Positions 5,141-6,034 of a stretch of 6,034 nucleotides of DNA are shown here, piece by piece. The stretch comes from Mariprofundus sp. GTDB lineage: Bacteria > Pseudomonadota > Zetaproteobacteria > Mariprofundales > Mariprofundaceae. Both the position numbers and the translations under genes were made by a program. Position 1 is the first letter of the stretch, and the number at the start of each line of letters is the position of its first letter. The notes under the pieces were generated by a model. The model was not told the DNA's origin and did no database searches. It saw only the letters and a program-made list of their open reading frames with translations. Where the stretch lies: positions 1 through 6,034 of the forward strand of contig JAJFLF010000182.1 in assembly GCA_021772845.1 (NCBI GenBank), written 5' to 3'.

Positions 5141-6034
5141 GTGAACGCTTTATTGAAAAGAAAGAGGGATACAGTGTTGCTGTAGTTGGTGCTACCGGTG
5201 CGGTAGGTCAAACTATGCTTGAGATTTTGGCAGCGCGTGAGTTTCCAATCGCTGAGTTAATCCTTGTAGCATCAAGCCGTAGTGCAGGTTCTGTGTTTGC
5301 TTATAAAGGCAAAGACTACGTAGTGCAGGATTTGGATACGTTTGATCCTGCCGGTGTTGATATTGCATTGTTCTCTGCTGGTGGTGATACATCCAAAGTG
5401 CATGCGCCGCGTTTTGCTGAAAACGGCTGTTATGTGGTAGATAATTCCAGTGCCTGGCGTATGGACAGAGAGATTGCGCTGGTTGTACCGGAAGTGAATC
5501 CAGAGGCGCTGGATATGGCGCGCGAAAACAAAATTATCGCCAACCCGAATTGTTCAACTATTCAGATGGTAGTGGCTCTGAAGCCTTTGCATGATGCTGT
5601 TCCGATTGAACGTGTGGTGGTATCCACCTATCAGGCGGTGAGTGGCGCTGGTGGCAAGGCGATGGATGAACTGGCCAAGCAGACTGGCCAATTGCTCAAT
5701 GCGCAGAGTGTAGAAGTGAACGTGTTTCCAGCACGCATTGCGTTTAATGTTATTCCACACATCGATGTGTTTATGGATGATGGTTACACCAAAGAAGAAC
5801 GTAAAATGATGGATGAGACATGCAAAATCATGGGCTCTAATATTGCTGTCACAGCAACGGCTGTTCGCGTACCTGTATTTTACGGCCACTCTGAGTCTGT
5901 AAATATCACGTTTGACGGGCCAATGAGCGCGGAGAAAGCACGTGTCTTATTGGCTGATTTTGACGGTATTTGCGTGGTAGATGACCCTGTTGGTGAAGAC
6001 TATCCGATGCCAACAGAAGCGGCTGGAACTGATC
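5137..6034 (+). CDS. asd: Aspartate-semialdehyde dehydrogenase, 3' end beyond the window
   Basis: This cytosolic NADP-dependent enzyme reduces aspartyl phosphate to aspartate semialdehyde, the branch point to lysine/diaminopimelate, threonine and methionine. The frame runs open from GTG 5137 to the right edge (299 codons visible; the family is about 335-375). Motifs are the nucleotide-binding VAVVGATGAVG near residues 14-24, SSRSAG (46-51), FSAGGD (around 76-81), VDNSSAWRM (95-103), the nucleophile Cys139 in ANPNCSTIQ, YQAVSGAGG (165-173) and the active-site His251 in YGHSES. The SAGG, NPNCSTIQM and QAVSGAGG wording fits the shorter class typical of Gram-positives and many Proteobacteria (often called asd2 or usg-like), not the E. 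coli Asd class. The usg paralogues lack the catalytic Cys; this protein keeps it, so it should be active. GTG was chosen for the 4-nt overlap with leuB and AGGAG 8 nt upstream. The C-terminal tail is cut off by the window edge. Confidence 0.96.
   Translation, partial: MSERFIEKKEGYSVAVVGATGAVGQTMLEILAAREFPIAELILVASSRSAGSVFAYKGKDYVVQDLDTFDPAGVDIALFSAGGDTSKVHAPRFAENGCYVVDNSSAWRMDREIALVVPEVNPEALDMARENKIIANPNCSTIQMVVALKPLHDAVPIERVVVSTYQAVSGAGGKAMDELAKQTGQLLNAQSVEVNVFPARIAFNVIPHIDVFMDDGYTKEERKMMDETCKIMGSNIAVTATAVRVPVFYGHSESVNITFDGPMSAEKARVLLADFDGICVVDDPVGEDYPMPTEAAGTD

Noticed and set aside
3072..5211. Minus-strand and alternate plus-strand frames across glyA, nrdR, leuB and the start of asd
   Set aside because: These are shadows of strongly conserved genes in other frames. 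None has a ribosome binding site or a recognisable domain.
5554..5889. 111-codon minus-strand frame near the right edge
   Set aside because: It lies entirely opposite asd, whose catalytic motifs (NPNCSTIQ, QAVSGAGG, GHSES) are read on the plus strand.
1..6034. A novel multi-gene system, defence island, mobile element, CRISPR array, or tRNA/rRNA gene
   Set aside because: Every gene from 212 onward belongs to a well-known family. No transposase, integrase, repeat-spacer array, cloverleaf or rRNA-like segment is visible. The only anomalies are the left junction and the glyA upstream region.

Overview
This window is mostly an ordinary chromosomal stretch of a proteobacterium of moderate GC. Every gene from about position 212 to the right edge lies on the + strand. 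From left to right they are the end of a TrmA/RlmD-type RNA uracil-5-methyltransferase, a peptide-type ABC-transporter substrate-binding lipoprotein, glyA, nrdR, leuB and the first three quarters of asd. The glyA-nrdR and leuB-asd pairings are common in Proteobacteria, and codon use looks alike across all of these genes. I cannot fix the class. A Zetaproteobacterium or a gamma/beta-like lineage are both possible guesses.

The first ~210 bases do not belong with the rest. They are about 70% GC by hand count, against 33% for positions 301-360. On the minus strand they encode the C-terminal end of a short-chain dehydrogenase/reductase (SDR) in actinobacterial style. Both this SDR frame and the methyltransferase frame lose family resemblance within about 200-220, where each gene is cut in mid-sequence. 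The simplest reading is an assembly or library chimera. A real recombination junction is less likely.

Region by region: 1-216 is the foreign SDR fragment (-). 212-571 is the methyltransferase C-terminus with its catalytic motifs. 579-2090 is the lipoprotein, 7 nt downstream and probably cotranscribed. 2091-2309 is the only sizeable intergenic gap. It holds a possible 39-codon small ORF, a perfect 9-bp inverted repeat overlapping a candidate promoter, a terminator-like hairpin followed by seven Ts, and the glyA ribosome binding site. 2310 to the end is a tight glyA-nrdR-leuB-asd cluster. Its gaps are 23 nt, 3 nt and a 4-nt overlap, which suggests one operon with translational coupling at the last two junctions.

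In function, GlyA supplies glycine and one-carbon units. NrdR represses ribonucleotide reductase genes. LeuB carries out the third step of leucine synthesis. Asd makes aspartate semialdehyde for lysine/diaminopimelate, threonine and methionine. The theme is amino-acid and nucleotide-precursor metabolism. I see no defence system, mobile element, CRISPR array, tRNA or rRNA, and no undescribed multi-gene system. The two things most worth a second look are the left-edge junction and the compact control region in front of glyA.
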